From the NCBI GenBank assembly GCA_025060475.1, contig JANXBZ010000008.1, positions 50,916 to 114,915 on the forward strand: a DNA stretch of 64,000 bases, read 5' to 3'. How positions within the stretch are numbered: the first letter of the stretch is position 1; each line of letters starts with the position of its first letter. The notes beneath the pieces are model-generated. The model was not told the DNA's origin and made no database searches. It saw only the letters and a list, made by a program, of their open reading frames with translations. This DNA is from Dictyoglomus sp. (GTDB taxonomy: Bacteria > Dictyoglomota > Dictyoglomia > Dictyoglomales > Dictyoglomaceae). Positions 43,757 to 52,848 of the stretch are shown here, piece after piece. A program made the position numbers and the translations under genes.

Positions 43757-45874
43757 GTGCTGATATCTAAAGTAATTCTTTTTGATACTAGAATTCCTGA
43801 AAAAGATTTCCTTTACTATTCTATACCTGAAGAATTTAAAAAGGATAACTTAATAGGAAATGCTGTTATTGTTCCATTAAAAAAAAGAAAGGTATTAGGT
43901 TATATTTGGGACTTATTAGAAGATAGTATCCTTAAAGATTCTATTTCCATTAAACCTGTTTATTTAATTTTAAAGAAAATTCCTTCTCTTCCTAAATCTC
44001 TAATTTCTCTTATTAATTGGATTAGCGAGTATTATGAAAATTCTCTTTACAAATCTGCGAATTATATTTTTCCTTCTGGGGTTGAATTAAAAATAAAGAG
44101 AAAGTTTAAAAGAAAAGAATATTCTGGTGTAAGACTCACAAAAAAACAAGAGCTACTTTTAGAATATTTAAAGGAGGAAAAGTCCTTAGAAGATATAAAA
44201 AAGAATTTAAAAGTATCTGAAAATTTAATTAAAAAATTGATAAATATGAATTTAATAGAAGAGGAAATAGAATTAGAAATCATTGAAAAACATCCTAGAA
44301 AAGAGTTTTTCTATGAACCAAGAGCTAGCGATTGGAATATTAAAAAAGAAATCGTAGATGAATGTGAGAAATTTAAAGAAAATACTAATAATATTCCATA
44401 TTTGCTTCTTATAGAAAATAGGAGAGAAAGATGGGAATATTATTTAAAATTAATAAAAGATTATTTTAATGAAGGAAAACAAATACTAGTGATTTTTCCT
44501 ACGTTAAATTCTCTCCAAGATTTTCAAACTTTCTTAATAGAAAGAATTCCGATAAGATTTTATACCTTTCATGGTTTTCTCACTCCTGCTCAGTCTTATC
44601 AAATTTTTAAAATCTCAGGAACAGAAAGTCCTTTATTAGTAATATCAACAGGAAAAGGAATTTTTTTGCCTTTTAATAACCTCGGAACAATTATTCTAGA
44701 TGAAGAAGAGAATGAAGTTTATAATCTAAGAGAGAGAGAACCTCGTTTTGATATAGGGAAGGTAGTGTTAAAGAGAGCAGAGTTAGAAAAAATACCAGTT
44801 TTTCTAGGAAGTAGCTCACCTTCGGTTTCCTCATTTTATAATTTTTTACGAGGTAAATTCCTGTTTTACAGAAAAACCTCTTCAAAATGTAAAATTACGA
44901 TTTTAAGCATGAGAAAAGAGAAGGGTAGCGTATTATCCTATTATTCTATAATGAAGATAACTGAAACCTTAAAATCTCAAAAACAAGTATTTTTTCTCCT
45001 GAATCGATTAGGTTATTCTACCTACATTCAGTGTCAGGATTGTGGTTATACCTTTTATTGTCCTTACTGTAGTACTTCTCTTGTTTATCACTCTGATAAA
45101 TTAGAGTTAAAATGTTCCTATTGTGGTTATAGAATATCCTCTATAACCACTTGTCCTAAGTGTGACGGTTATAGTTTTACATATGGAGGAATAGGAACGG
45201 AGAAATTAGAAAACTATTTAAAAAGAATTTTTCCGAAGAGTTTAGTTCAAAGATGGGATAGTGACTGGGAAGTAAAAGATGAGAGTCTATTACATAAAAG
45301 CCAAATGATTGTTGGTACTTCTCTTATTGTACCTTGGATTCCTAGACTTAATGTAGGCTTGTTAATTATAATAAATCTAGATAATTTTCTACATGTTCCT
45401 GATTTTTCTACCGCAGAGAAAACTTTTAATTTATTAAGAAGAATATTAAGTGATTTTCCAGGAAAGGAAATAATAATACAAACTTTTTCTCCTAATCATT
45501 ATTTATTAAACTCATTAAAAAAGAATTCATATAATATATTTCTTCATCACGAACTAAATTTAAGAAAAACTTTGAAATATCCTCCTTTTTCTACTCTTCA
45601 TCAAATTCTTTTAATAGGAGAAGATGAAGAGGAACTTATTTGGGCAGGAGATAGGATAAGAAAAAGATTAGAAGAGAATTTAGAAAATATTGAAATTCTA
45701 GGACCTGCACCTTATTTTCCATATATTTTAAGAGGAAAGTATAGATATCAGATTCTTGTAAAGGTTTTGGATGAAAAAAATATTCTTAGAAATCTTTCAG
45801 AATTAGTTCTTAAAGATGATATCTTTTCAAGTTATAAAGTTATAATAAATAAAGATGTAAAAGAAATTTTGTAA
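43757..45874 (+). CDS. priA: PriA-like primosomal protein with lost helicase motifs
   Basis: This 705-residue protein has PriA's overall layout: an N-terminal 3'-DNA-binding domain, a helicase core and a cysteine-rich zinc domain at about 426-469 (CQDCG, CPYC, CSYCG, CPKC). The ATPase motifs are gone. Where GVTGSGKTE is expected, residues ~218-226 read LIENRRERW. DEEH is DEEE (315-318), GSATP is GSSSP (351-355), and the AKGH and GRAGR motifs are absent. It probably cannot hydrolyse ATP, as in actinobacterial PriA, and may act as a structural loader. The start is GTG 43757 with a weak SD. Confidence 0.88.
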   Translation: MLISKVILFDTRIPEKDFLYYSIPEEFKKDNLIGNAVIVPLKKRKVLGYIWDLLEDSILKDSISIKPVYLILKKIPSLPKSLISLINWISEYYENSLYKSANYIFPSGVELKIKRKFKRKEYSGVRLTKKQELLLEYLKEEKSLEDIKKNLKVSENLIKKLINMNLIEEEIELEIIEKHPRKEFFYEPRASDWNIKKEIVDECEKFKENTNNIPYLLLIENRRERWEYYLKLIKDYFNEGKQILVIFPTLNSLQDFQTFLIERIPIRFYTFHGFLTPAQSYQIFKISGTESPLLVISTGKGIFLPFNNLGTIILDEEENEVYNLREREPRFDIGKVVLKRAELEKIPVFLGSSSPSVSSFYNFLRGKFLFYRKTSSKCKITILSMRKEKGSVLSYYSIMKITETLKSQKQVFFLLNRLGYSTYIQCQDCGYTFYCPYCSTSLVYHSDKLELKCSYCGYRISSITTCPKCDGYSFTYGGIGTEKLENYLKRIFPKSLVQRWDSDWEVKDESLLHKSQMIVGTSLIVPWIPRLNVGLLIIINLDNFLHVPDFSTAEKTFNLLRRILSDFPGKEIIIQTFSPNHYLLNSLKKNSYNIFLHHELNLRKTLKYPPFSTLHQILLIGEDEEELIWAGDRIRKRLEENLENIEILGPAPYFPYILRGKYRYQILVKVLDEKNILRNLSELVLKDDIFSSYKVIINKDVKEIL

Positions 45875-45896
45875 GAAGATGAGGTGGAGTAATAAA

Positions 45897-46346
45897 ATGG
45901 TACTTAAAATTCTCACTATTGAAAATCCTATATTAAGAAAAAAAGCAAAAAAGATAGAAAGAATAGATGAGGAAGTCAAAAAATTAGCAGAGGATATGTT
46001 AGAAACCATGAAATCCTATAATGGTGTTGGTCTTGCTGCTACCCAGATTGGAAAAAATGTAAGATTAATTGTTGTAAATTACGACGAAAAAGATTATATT
46101 TTTATAAATCCTGAAATCATTAAAAAGGAAGGAGAAAATATTGATATAGAGGGATGTTTGAGTATTCCTGGAGTTGAAATTCCTGTAAAGAGAGCAGATA
46201 AAATTCTTCTAAAATATCAAAACCTCAAAGGAAGAGAATTAATTATGGAAGCTACTGATCTCTTCGCAAGAATTATTCAACATGAGATTGATCACCTAGA
46301 TGGGATATTAATTATCGATAAGATAGAAGAGGATGTTAAAACATGA
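45897..46346 (+). CDS. def: Peptide deformylase
   Basis: Def removes the N-formyl group from new proteins. The three metal-site motifs are intact: GVGLAATQIG, EGCLSIPG and QHEIDHLDG. ATG 45897 gives 149 residues and has GGTGGAG 7 bases before; the frame is open to 45879. It overlaps fmt by 4 bases. Confidence 0.96.
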   Translation: MVLKILTIENPILRKKAKKIERIDEEVKKLAEDMLETMKSYNGVGLAATQIGKNVRLIVVNYDEKDYIFINPEIIKKEGENIDIEGCLSIPGVEIPVKRADKILLKYQNLKGRELIMEATDLFARIIQHEIDHLDGILIIDKIEEDVKT

Positions 46347-47275
46347 ATATTATATTTTTTGGCACACCTATCTTTGCAAGAATAATATTAGAAAAACTTT
46401 ATGAGAAAGAAAATATAATAGCTGTATTTACTCAACCAGATAAACCAAAGGGAAGAGGCAAGAAAATTGAATTTTCTCCTGTTAAGAAATTTGCTTTAGA
46501 GAAGAATATAAAACTATTCCAGCCAGAAACCTTAAAAGATAAAGAAATTGAAGATATTATATCAGAATTAAAGCCTGATATTTTTGTTGTAGCATCTTAT
46601 GGGAAAATTATTCCTGAAAACTTATTAAATATTCCTCCATATGGTGGGATAAATGTTCATGCTTCTCTACTTCCAAAGTATAGAGGAGCTTCTCCCATTG
46701 AGAGAGCATTATGGAATTGCGAAGAAGAGACTGGTGTTTGTATCATGCAGATGGAAAAAGGCTTAGATACAGGTCCCATTTGGAGTGAAAGAAGAATTAA
46801 AATTGATCCTGAAGATAATAGAGAAACTTTAACATTAAAATTAGCAAATTTAGGGGGTGAACTTCTTTTAGAAACTTTGCCTATAATTAAAGAAAGAAAA
46901 ATAACGCCTAAGCCTCAAGATAACAGTCTTGCGACTTATGCTCATAAAATTTCTTCTTCTGAAGAGAAAATAGATTGGAACAAGCCTGTAAAAAGAATAT
47001 GGTGTCAGATAAGGGCCTTATCTCCTGAACCCGGTGCTTATACTTATTTTAGAGGAAATCTACTAAAGATTCTAAGAGCTCACTATTCAAATGAAAAAAT
47101 AGAAGAGTTTCCTATAGGTAGTATAATATTTATAGATAAAAAACAGGGATTTGCGGTAAAGGGAATTGATGGTATACTTTGGGTTTTAGAAGTAAAGCCT
47201 GAAAATAAGAAAAAGATGTCTGCTGTAGATTTTATTAATGGCTATCGTCTAAATATAGGTGAAAAATTAGAATAA
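46343..47275 (+). CDS. fmt: Methionyl-tRNA formyltransferase
   Basis: Fmt formylates initiator Met-tRNA. The 310-residue protein has IIFFGTPIFARIIL at the start, FTQPDKPKGRGKK, the catalytic NVHASLLPKYRGASPIERAL and QMEKGLDTGPI, then the C-terminal OB fold. It overlaps def with ATGA. Confidence 0.97.
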   Translation: MNIIFFGTPIFARIILEKLYEKENIIAVFTQPDKPKGRGKKIEFSPVKKFALEKNIKLFQPETLKDKEIEDIISELKPDIFVVASYGKIIPENLLNIPPYGGINVHASLLPKYRGASPIERALWNCEEETGVCIMQMEKGLDTGPIWSERRIKIDPEDNRETLTLKLANLGGELLLETLPIIKERKITPKPQDNSLATYAHKISSSEEKIDWNKPVKRIWCQIRALSPEPGAYTYFRGNLLKILRAHYSNEKIEEFPIGSIIFIDKKQGFAVKGIDGILWVLEVKPENKKKMSAVDFINGYRLNIGEKLE

Positions 47276-47293
47276 ATAAGGAGGTGCAGAAAT

Positions 47294-47980
47294 ATGTTTC
47301 TATTTGATCCAACATATATAATATTGTTACCTGCCTTAATACTTTCCATTTATGCCAGTTGGAAAGTAAGATCTACCTTCTCTTATTTTTCTCAAATTCC
47401 CAATTCTCGAGGAATAACTGGTGTAGAAGCAGCAAGAATTTTATTAAGATCTTTGGGGTTATATGATGTGAAAATAGAATTAACTCCTGGTTCCCTTACA
47501 GATCATTATGATCCGAGGACAAAAACATTAAGACTTTCAGAGCCTGTTTATTATTCCCAATCTATCTCTGCTCTTGGTGTTTGTGCTCATGAAATTGGCC
47601 ATGCAATTCAACATGCAGAAGGTTATTTACCATTAGCTTTTCGTTCTACACTAGTCCCTGTAGCAACTCTAGGAACAAATATGGCTTTTCCTCTTTTCTT
47701 TATAGGATTCTTATTTGGAAGTCCATCTTTAATGAATCTTGGAATTCTTGCTTTTTCTCTTGGTGTAATCTTCTATCTTATTACTCTTCCTGTAGAGCTT
47801 AATGCAAGTAAGAGAGCAAGAGAACTTTTATTATCTTCAGGCATGATAACAGCAAGAGAAGCGGAAGGAGTAAAGGCAGTATTAAATTCTGCTGCATTGA
47901 CTTATCTTGCTGCAGCTGCAATGGCTCTTCTCCAGTTATTAAGATTAATACTTTTAGCTAATATGAGAAGAAGAGATTAA
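47294..47980 (+). CDS. YugP-type zinc membrane metallopeptidase
   Basis: This 228-residue protein has an N-terminal helix, then a soluble segment with HEIGH (in CAHEIGHAIQHAEGY) and two or three further helices. This is the YugP/neutral zinc metallopeptidase layout. The physiological substrate is unknown. SD AGGAGGTG lies 7 bases before the ATG. Its stop shares a base with the rsmB start. Confidence 0.9.
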   Translation: MFLFDPTYIILLPALILSIYASWKVRSTFSYFSQIPNSRGITGVEAARILLRSLGLYDVKIELTPGSLTDHYDPRTKTLRLSEPVYYSQSISALGVCAHEIGHAIQHAEGYLPLAFRSTLVPVATLGTNMAFPLFFIGFLFGSPSLMNLGILAFSLGVIFYLITLPVELNASKRARELLLSSGMITAREAEGVKAVLNSAALTYLAAAAMALLQLLRLILLANMRRRD

Positions 47981-49272
47981 TGGAGGTAAGATTAAGAGCA
48001 GGAGAAATTCTCTATAAAATTGAAAAGAGGGAAGGTTATGCTAACTTAATTTTAAGAAACAGCCTTCCCTCATTAAATTTATCCTTAAAAGAAAAAAAAT
48101 TTATAACGGAATTAGTTTATGGAATATTGAGATGGCAATTAACCCTAGATGAGATTTGGAAAAATTATGTAAAATCTCCTGATAATCTTACTCTGTGGGC
48201 AAAGATTCTTCTCAGAATGGCAGTATATCACGTATATTTTATTAAAAACACCAGAATTCCTGTTGCTATGAATGAGATTGTAGAGATTGCAAAAATTAAA
48301 GCAAAAAAAGAAAAAAATTTAATAAATGCAGTTGTAAGAAGAATATCTTCGGAAAAAATCAATATAGATAATTTTCCTTATTATGTCAAATATAGTCATC
48401 CTTTGTGGATTTTAGAGGAGTTAGAAGATTATTTAGGAAAAGATTTTGCAATCAAAATAGCAGAATGGAATAATACCCCTTCTTTTACCACTATAAGAAT
48501 AAATCCTTTAAAGACTAATAAAGAAGAATTAAAGGAACTTTTTAAAAAGGAAAATATAGAAGTAAAAGACGGACATTTAGTTCCTCAAGCTTTAATAATA
48601 GAAGAAGGAATTCCTTTTGAAAATTTCCATCTTTTTCAAAAAGGTTTTTTTACTATTCAAAGCGAGGCTTCAATGTTAACTTCGATCATCTTAGAACCAA
48701 AACCTAATGAAAAAATTGCAGATCTTTGTTCTGCTCCTGGGACTAAAAGTACCCATCTTGGGGAGCTGATGAAAAACGAAGGAGAGATTTTATCTGTTGA
48801 TATTAATAAATCACGTTTAGCTCTTGTTGAAAAAAATGCGAAGAGATTAGGCATAAATATAATAAAAACTTTAAATTCTGACGTATTAAACCTTCCTGAG
48901 GAGCTAAATGGAACTTTTGATAAAGTTCTTTTAGATGTTCCATGCACAGGATTAGGAGTTTTAAAACATAAACCTGAAATAAAATGGAGAAGAAAAAAGG
49001 AAGATATATATAATTTATCAAGGCTTCAATATTCTATGTTAGAAAGAGCTGGAAAACTCTTAAAAAAAGGGGGAGAGATTTTATATAGCACTTGTACTTT
49101 AACTTGGCAGGAAAACGAATGGGTAGTTTTATCTTTTCTCCAAAAAAATCCATCTTTTCATTTTAAACCTTTTACTTTTAACAATAAAAAATTTCCAGGA
49201 ATTCTGAGGATTATTCCTTTTATACATAACACTGATGGGTTTTTTATTTCTTTATTAAAAAATGAAGAATAA
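47980..49272 (+). CDS. rsmB: 16S rRNA (cytosine-967-C5)-methyltransferase RsmB
   Basis: The 430-residue protein has the N-terminal NusB-like domain (residues ~1-140) and a Rossmann methyltransferase. Motifs include ADLCSAPGTKSTHLGELM, LLDVPCTGLGVLKHKPEIKW, with the PC catalytic cysteine, and LYSTCTLTWQENEWVV, with the TC cysteine. That is the signature of RsmB (Fmu/Sun). It overlaps rlmN by 11 bases. Confidence 0.94.
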   Translation: MEVRLRAGEILYKIEKREGYANLILRNSLPSLNLSLKEKKFITELVYGILRWQLTLDEIWKNYVKSPDNLTLWAKILLRMAVYHVYFIKNTRIPVAMNEIVEIAKIKAKKEKNLINAVVRRISSEKINIDNFPYYVKYSHPLWILEELEDYLGKDFAIKIAEWNNTPSFTTIRINPLKTNKEELKELFKKENIEVKDGHLVPQALIIEEGIPFENFHLFQKGFFTIQSEASMLTSIILEPKPNEKIADLCSAPGTKSTHLGELMKNEGEILSVDINKSRLALVEKNAKRLGINIIKTLNSDVLNLPEELNGTFDKVLLDVPCTGLGVLKHKPEIKWRRKKEDIYNLSRLQYSMLERAGKLLKKGGEILYSTCTLTWQENEWVVLSFLQKNPSFHFKPFTFNNKKFPGILRIIPFIHNTDGFFISLLKNEE

Positions 49273-50314
49273 TCTTCTTTCTCTTGAGGTAAAAGAATTA
49301 AATCAATATTTTAGTGAACTTGGAGAGCCAGATTATAGAGTAAGCCAAGTAATGGATTGGATCTACAAGAAATTAGTTTTCGATTTTTCTGAGATGACAA
49401 ATTTGCCAATTAAGCTACGAAAGAAATTAAAAGAAGATTTTTATATTTATATTCCAAAGATTTTGGACAAAATTGAGGAAGATAATACTACCAAATTCCT
49501 ATTTCAATTAGAGGATAATGAAATTATCGAAGCTGTTTTAATAATTCATAAAAACAGAAAAACTTTGTGTGTTTCTACTCAAGTAGGATGTCCTTTTAAA
49601 TGTAAATTTTGTGCCACAGGCCTTGTAGATTTTAGAAGAAATCTATCTTCAGGAGAGATTTTAGCTCAAATTTTATGGTGTAAAAAATTTCTTATGGAGA
49701 GAGGAGAAAACTTGAATAATGTTGTTTATATGGGAATGGGAGAACCTTTAGCAAATTACGAAGAGGTGGTAAAGTCGATAAAAATTTTAAATTCTCCTCT
49801 TAGTATTGGTATGGGAGCACGTCATATCTCTTTATCAACGGTAGGACTTGTTCCTCAGATTTATAGACTTTCCGAAGAGAATATTCCAATAACTTTAGCA
49901 ATATCTCTTCATGCTCCAGAGAATGAATTAAGAAATATTCTAATTCCAATAAATAAAAAATATCCATTAGAGGAACTTCTTCCTGCTTGTTGGCATTATT
50001 CAGAAAAAACAGGAAGAAGGATATCTTTTGAATATGTTCTTTTAGAAAGGGTTAATGATTCTCTTGAAATGGCAGAAAAATTAGTAAATTTATTAAAAGG
50101 AAAACCTGCACATGTTAATCTTATTCCTTGGAATGAGGTTCCTGAGTTTTCATGGAAAAGGCCATCTATATTAAGAATAAAAAAATTTGAGAGATACTTA
50201 AAAGAGAATAATATAAATGTTACATTAAGAATTTCTCGAGGTGAAAAGATTAAAGCAGGTTGTGGGCAACTCAGAGGAAGGTTTATATGGAGGGAAAAAT
50301 ATGAAAAGATTTAA
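49262..50314 (+). CDS. rlmN: Dual-specificity 23S rRNA/tRNA adenine-C2 methyltransferase RlmN
   Basis: RlmN is a radical-SAM enzyme that makes m2A in 23S rRNA and tRNA. The 350-residue protein has FRVSQ-like DYRVSQVMDWIYKK, the radical SAM motif CPFKCKFCATG, MGMGEPLANY, SLHAP and the last catalytic Cys in GEKIKAGCGQLRG. The adjacent rsmB and the following PASTA gene and rpe match the Firmicutes rsmB-rlmN-prpC-prkC-rsgA-rpe order, minus three genes. Confidence 0.95.
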   Translation: MKNNLLSLEVKELNQYFSELGEPDYRVSQVMDWIYKKLVFDFSEMTNLPIKLRKKLKEDFYIYIPKILDKIEEDNTTKFLFQLEDNEIIEAVLIIHKNRKTLCVSTQVGCPFKCKFCATGLVDFRRNLSSGEILAQILWCKKFLMERGENLNNVVYMGMGEPLANYEEVVKSIKILNSPLSIGMGARHISLSTVGLVPQIYRLSEENIPITLAISLHAPENELRNILIPINKKYPLEELLPACWHYSEKTGRRISFEYVLLERVNDSLEMAEKLVNLLKGKPAHVNLIPWNEVPEFSWKRPSILRIKKFERYLKENNINVTLRISRGEKIKAGCGQLRGRFIWREKYEKI

Positions 50315-50831
50315 AATTTTTCTAATTTTCTTAATTTCCTCTAATATTATACTTTTATTTATAAATTTATATACCATTTTCGCATTTATAAATTCAGCTT
50401 CAGAAAAACTTATTTCTGTTCCCGATGTAAGAAATAAAGATATAATATCTGCTACAAAAATTCTCGTAGAAAAAGGATTTAAACCTAAAATACAAGGAAT
50501 TCTCATGGATAGAAAAAAAGAAGATCTAATAATTTTGGATCAAAATCCTTTATCAAAAGCCCCAGAGGGAAGTATTGTAGAATTATGGTTAAATCAATCT
50601 GCAAAAACAGTTCTCCTTCCTGATTTAAGATTTGAAACTGTAGAATCTGCAAGGAATAAATTAGAAAAATTAGGACTAAGAGTAGAAGTAACACCTTCAG
50701 AGGAGGGTGTTGTAGTAAGACAAATCCCTGATGCTAATTTTTATATAGAAAAGGGAAGTAATGTTCTTCTTTGGGTAGAGACATATCGTACTCCTATAGA
50801 AGAGAAGGAGTTTAATAATACAACACCTTAA
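50301..50831 (+). CDS. Membrane-anchored protein with two PASTA domains
   Basis: From ATG 50301 this is a 176-residue protein with one N-terminal helix (residues ~5-30) and two PASTA units (SVPDVRNKDIISATKILVEKG and VLLPDLRFETVESARNKLEKLG, each quoted up to about 20 residues). PASTA domains bind muropeptides and end PrkC/PknB kinases, but no kinase domain is present here. The start is chosen for GGAGG about 8 bases before; the frame runs further up inside rlmN. It occupies the place of prpC-prkC-rsgA. Confidence 0.87.
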   Translation: MKRFKIFLIFLISSNIILLFINLYTIFAFINSASEKLISVPDVRNKDIISATKILVEKGFKPKIQGILMDRKKEDLIILDQNPLSKAPEGSIVELWLNQSAKTVLLPDLRFETVESARNKLEKLGLRVEVTPSEEGVVVRQIPDANFYIEKGSNVLLWVETYRTPIEEKEFNNTTP

Positions 50832-50844
50832 AGGAGATGACATT

Positions 50845-51504
50845 ATGATTAAAGTTTACCCATCTTTATTAGCAGTTGATATTTTACATATTGCTGATTC
50901 TATCAAAAAGGTTGAAGATCTTGCAGATGCCTGGCATATAGATATTATGGATGGCCATTTCGTTCCCAATCTTTCTTTTGGTCCAAGTTTAATTAAGGCA
51001 TTAAAAAATTTTTCTGATAAACCCATAGATGTACATCTAATGGTGGAAAAACCAGAAATTTTTGTAGACTCTTTTATTTCTGCAGGAACAGATCATTTAG
51101 GATTTCATGTTGAAGCGACCTATCATCCCCAAAGATTGATAAAATATATAAAATCTAAAGGAGTAAAACCATATCTTGTATTAAATCCTGCAACTTCTTT
51201 ATCTACTTTAGAATATCTATTACAAGAAATAGATACTGTTTTAATTATGACCGTAAATCCTGGTTTTGGGGGTCAAGAGTTTCTTCCCTTTACTTTAAAA
51301 AAGATTCAAGAATTGAGAGAAAAAGCTTTAAAAGAAAATTTAAAATTAGATATAATGGTAGACGGTGGTATAGATTTAAAAACTGCACCTTTGGTTGTAG
51401 AGAGGGGTGCCAATATCTTAATTAGTGGTGTTGGTATATTTGAAAATAATAATCCAAGATCTGTTATATTAGCTTATAAATCTCTGAGTTTAAAGGAGGT
51501 TTAA
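50845..51504 (+). CDS. rpe: Ribulose-phosphate 3-epimerase
   Basis: Rpe interconverts ribulose and xylulose 5-phosphate. The 219-residue TIM barrel has SLLAVDILHI, HIDIMDGHFVPNLSFGPS, the metal His in DVHLMVEKP, MTVNPGFGGQEF and DGGIDLKTAP. AAAGGAG precedes the ATG. Confidence 0.97.
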   Translation: MIKVYPSLLAVDILHIADSIKKVEDLADAWHIDIMDGHFVPNLSFGPSLIKALKNFSDKPIDVHLMVEKPEIFVDSFISAGTDHLGFHVEATYHPQRLIKYIKSKGVKPYLVLNPATSLSTLEYLLQEIDTVLIMTVNPGFGGQEFLPFTLKKIQELREKALKENLKLDIMVDGGIDLKTAPLVVERGANILISGVGIFENNNPRSVILAYKSLSLKEV

Positions 51505-51507
51505 AAA

Positions 51508-52104
51508 ATGGGATTAATATATCAACCATGGTTTATGCCTCTTCTTCTTTTATTTTTAATATTTTGGGGAAAAAGATTAGCTAAAAGAGAAGAAGAAGCA
51601 TATAAGGAGGATGCAAAGAAATACGTAAGTATAGAGGGTAGGGTAGAGGAAGGGAAAGAAATAATTCCTCCTTGGAGAAAAGAAGAAGTAAAAAAGGAAG
51701 AAAAGAAAAAATCTTCTATTGGTTTTTGGGTTTTGAATTTATTAGTGATAATTTACATTATCTTTGTTTGGTTTTTAACAAAGACAGGCTTCAGTAATAA
51801 AATATATGAAATTATTGCAGGTTTCGCTTTTGCTTTTTACTTTTTCAATTTTAATATTCCCAGTTTATTAGGAAATATATGGACATTTAGAGAATACCCA
51901 GGAAGTGTTAAAGGAGAAATAACTCTAAGTAAACATTTTATATTAGCTTCTCGAAAGATTGAAACCAAAGTCTATCTTTTTACTTTTACAATACTTTTCC
52001 TTGCAACCCTCTCTTTATTCATCTTAGGAATTCTTCTTTCCTTAATAATAAGAATGTGGCTTATAGATAGACACTTATCGAGAACACCATTACCTGACTG
52101 GTAA
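51508..52104 (+). CDS. Unknown membrane protein
   Basis: This 198-residue protein has a hydrophobic N-terminus (about residues 5-20), a charged segment (25-72), and four hydrophobic stretches (about 73-92, 98-112, 150-170 and a final one at ~170-185), ending in a basic tail. No family is recognised. It starts 3 bases after the rpe stop, with GGAGG 8 bases before the ATG, so it is a real gene. Its end overlaps the convergent btuD by 15 bases. Confidence 0.72.
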   Translation: MGLIYQPWFMPLLLLFLIFWGKRLAKREEEAYKEDAKKYVSIEGRVEEGKEIIPPWRKEEVKKEEKKKSSIGFWVLNLLVIIYIIFVWFLTKTGFSNKIYEIIAGFAFAFYFFNFNIPSLLGNIWTFREYPGSVKGEITLSKHFILASRKIETKVYLFTFTILFLATLSLFILGILLSLIIRMWLIDRHLSRTPLPDW

Positions 52105-52848
52105 AAAGATTCTTCCGTTAAGAGTTATTATTTCTTCAAATTTTAAATTGTATGCCTCTTTCAATAAAGAGGAATTTAAAATTTCTTCTTTTCTACCATA
52201 ATTAAGTATTACTCCGTTTTTCATAGCTAGAATATAATCACAAAAAATGCTTGCTAAATTTACATCATGAAAGCTCGATATTACTAATATATCTTTACTC
52301 AACTTTTGGATAAAGTTTAGAAAATAAATTTGATAATAGGGGTCAAGATTATTTGTAGGCTCATCTAAAAGTAAAATTCTTGGTTCTTGTACTAATACCC
52401 TTGCCAAATGTACTCTTTGTAATTCACCACCAGATAATTGAAATAATTTTTTGTTTTTGAAAGAAATCGTCTCTGTTAGAATTAAAATCTCATTTATTTT
52501 TTCCAAATCCTTTTTGCTTAGTTTTTTCCAGTAAGGATGATGGGGATATCTTCCCAAAGATACGTATTCTTCAACAGAAAAGGAAAGGTTAAAACTTATC
52601 TTTTGAGATAAAAAGGCTATATTTTTTGCAAGATCTTCCTGTTTATATTTTCTTATTTCTCTTTCATTTATATAAATTTTTCCTTCCCATGGTTCAATAT
52701 ATCTAATCAAAAGTCTTAATAAAGTTGTTTTTCCCGAGCCATTTGGCCCCAAGATTCCTACAAAACCTATATTGGGTGATTCCCAGCTTATGTTTTTTAT
52801 TACTATATTAGAATTATACCCTGCTTTTACTTTTTCTAATCTTATCAT
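52090..52848 (-). CDS. btuD: B12/iron-type ABC transporter ATPase (BtuD-like)
   Basis: This 252-residue ABC ATPase has Walker A GPNGSGKTTLL, the signature LSGGELQRVHLAR, Walker B ILLLDEPTNNLD and the switch His region FHDVNLA. It is of the FecCD/BtuCD partner type. A cobalamin riboswitch heads the operon, so B12 is the likely cargo. It overlaps btuC by 4 bases. Confidence 0.92.
   Translation of the reverse strand: MIRLEKVKAGYNSNIVIKNISWESPNIGFVGILGPNGSGKTTLLRLLIRYIEPWEGKIYINEREIRKYKQEDLAKNIAFLSQKISFNLSFSVEEYVSLGRYPHHPYWKKLSKKDLEKINEILILTETISFKNKKLFQLSGGELQRVHLARVLVQEPRILLLDEPTNNLDPYYQIYFLNFIQKLSKDILVISSFHDVNLASIFCDYILAMKNGVILNYGRKEEILNSSLLKEAYNLKFEEIITLNGRIFLPVR

Noticed and set aside
43757..45874. 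Frameshift or sequencing error as the reason for lost PriA motifs.
   Set aside because: The frame is open throughout, and the motifs lost are spread over several hundred residues with conserved sequence between them.
50241..50831. PASTA gene as a 3' fragment of a broken prkC.
   Set aside because: It has its own SD, start and membrane helix, and rlmN directly abuts it with no kinase remnant between.
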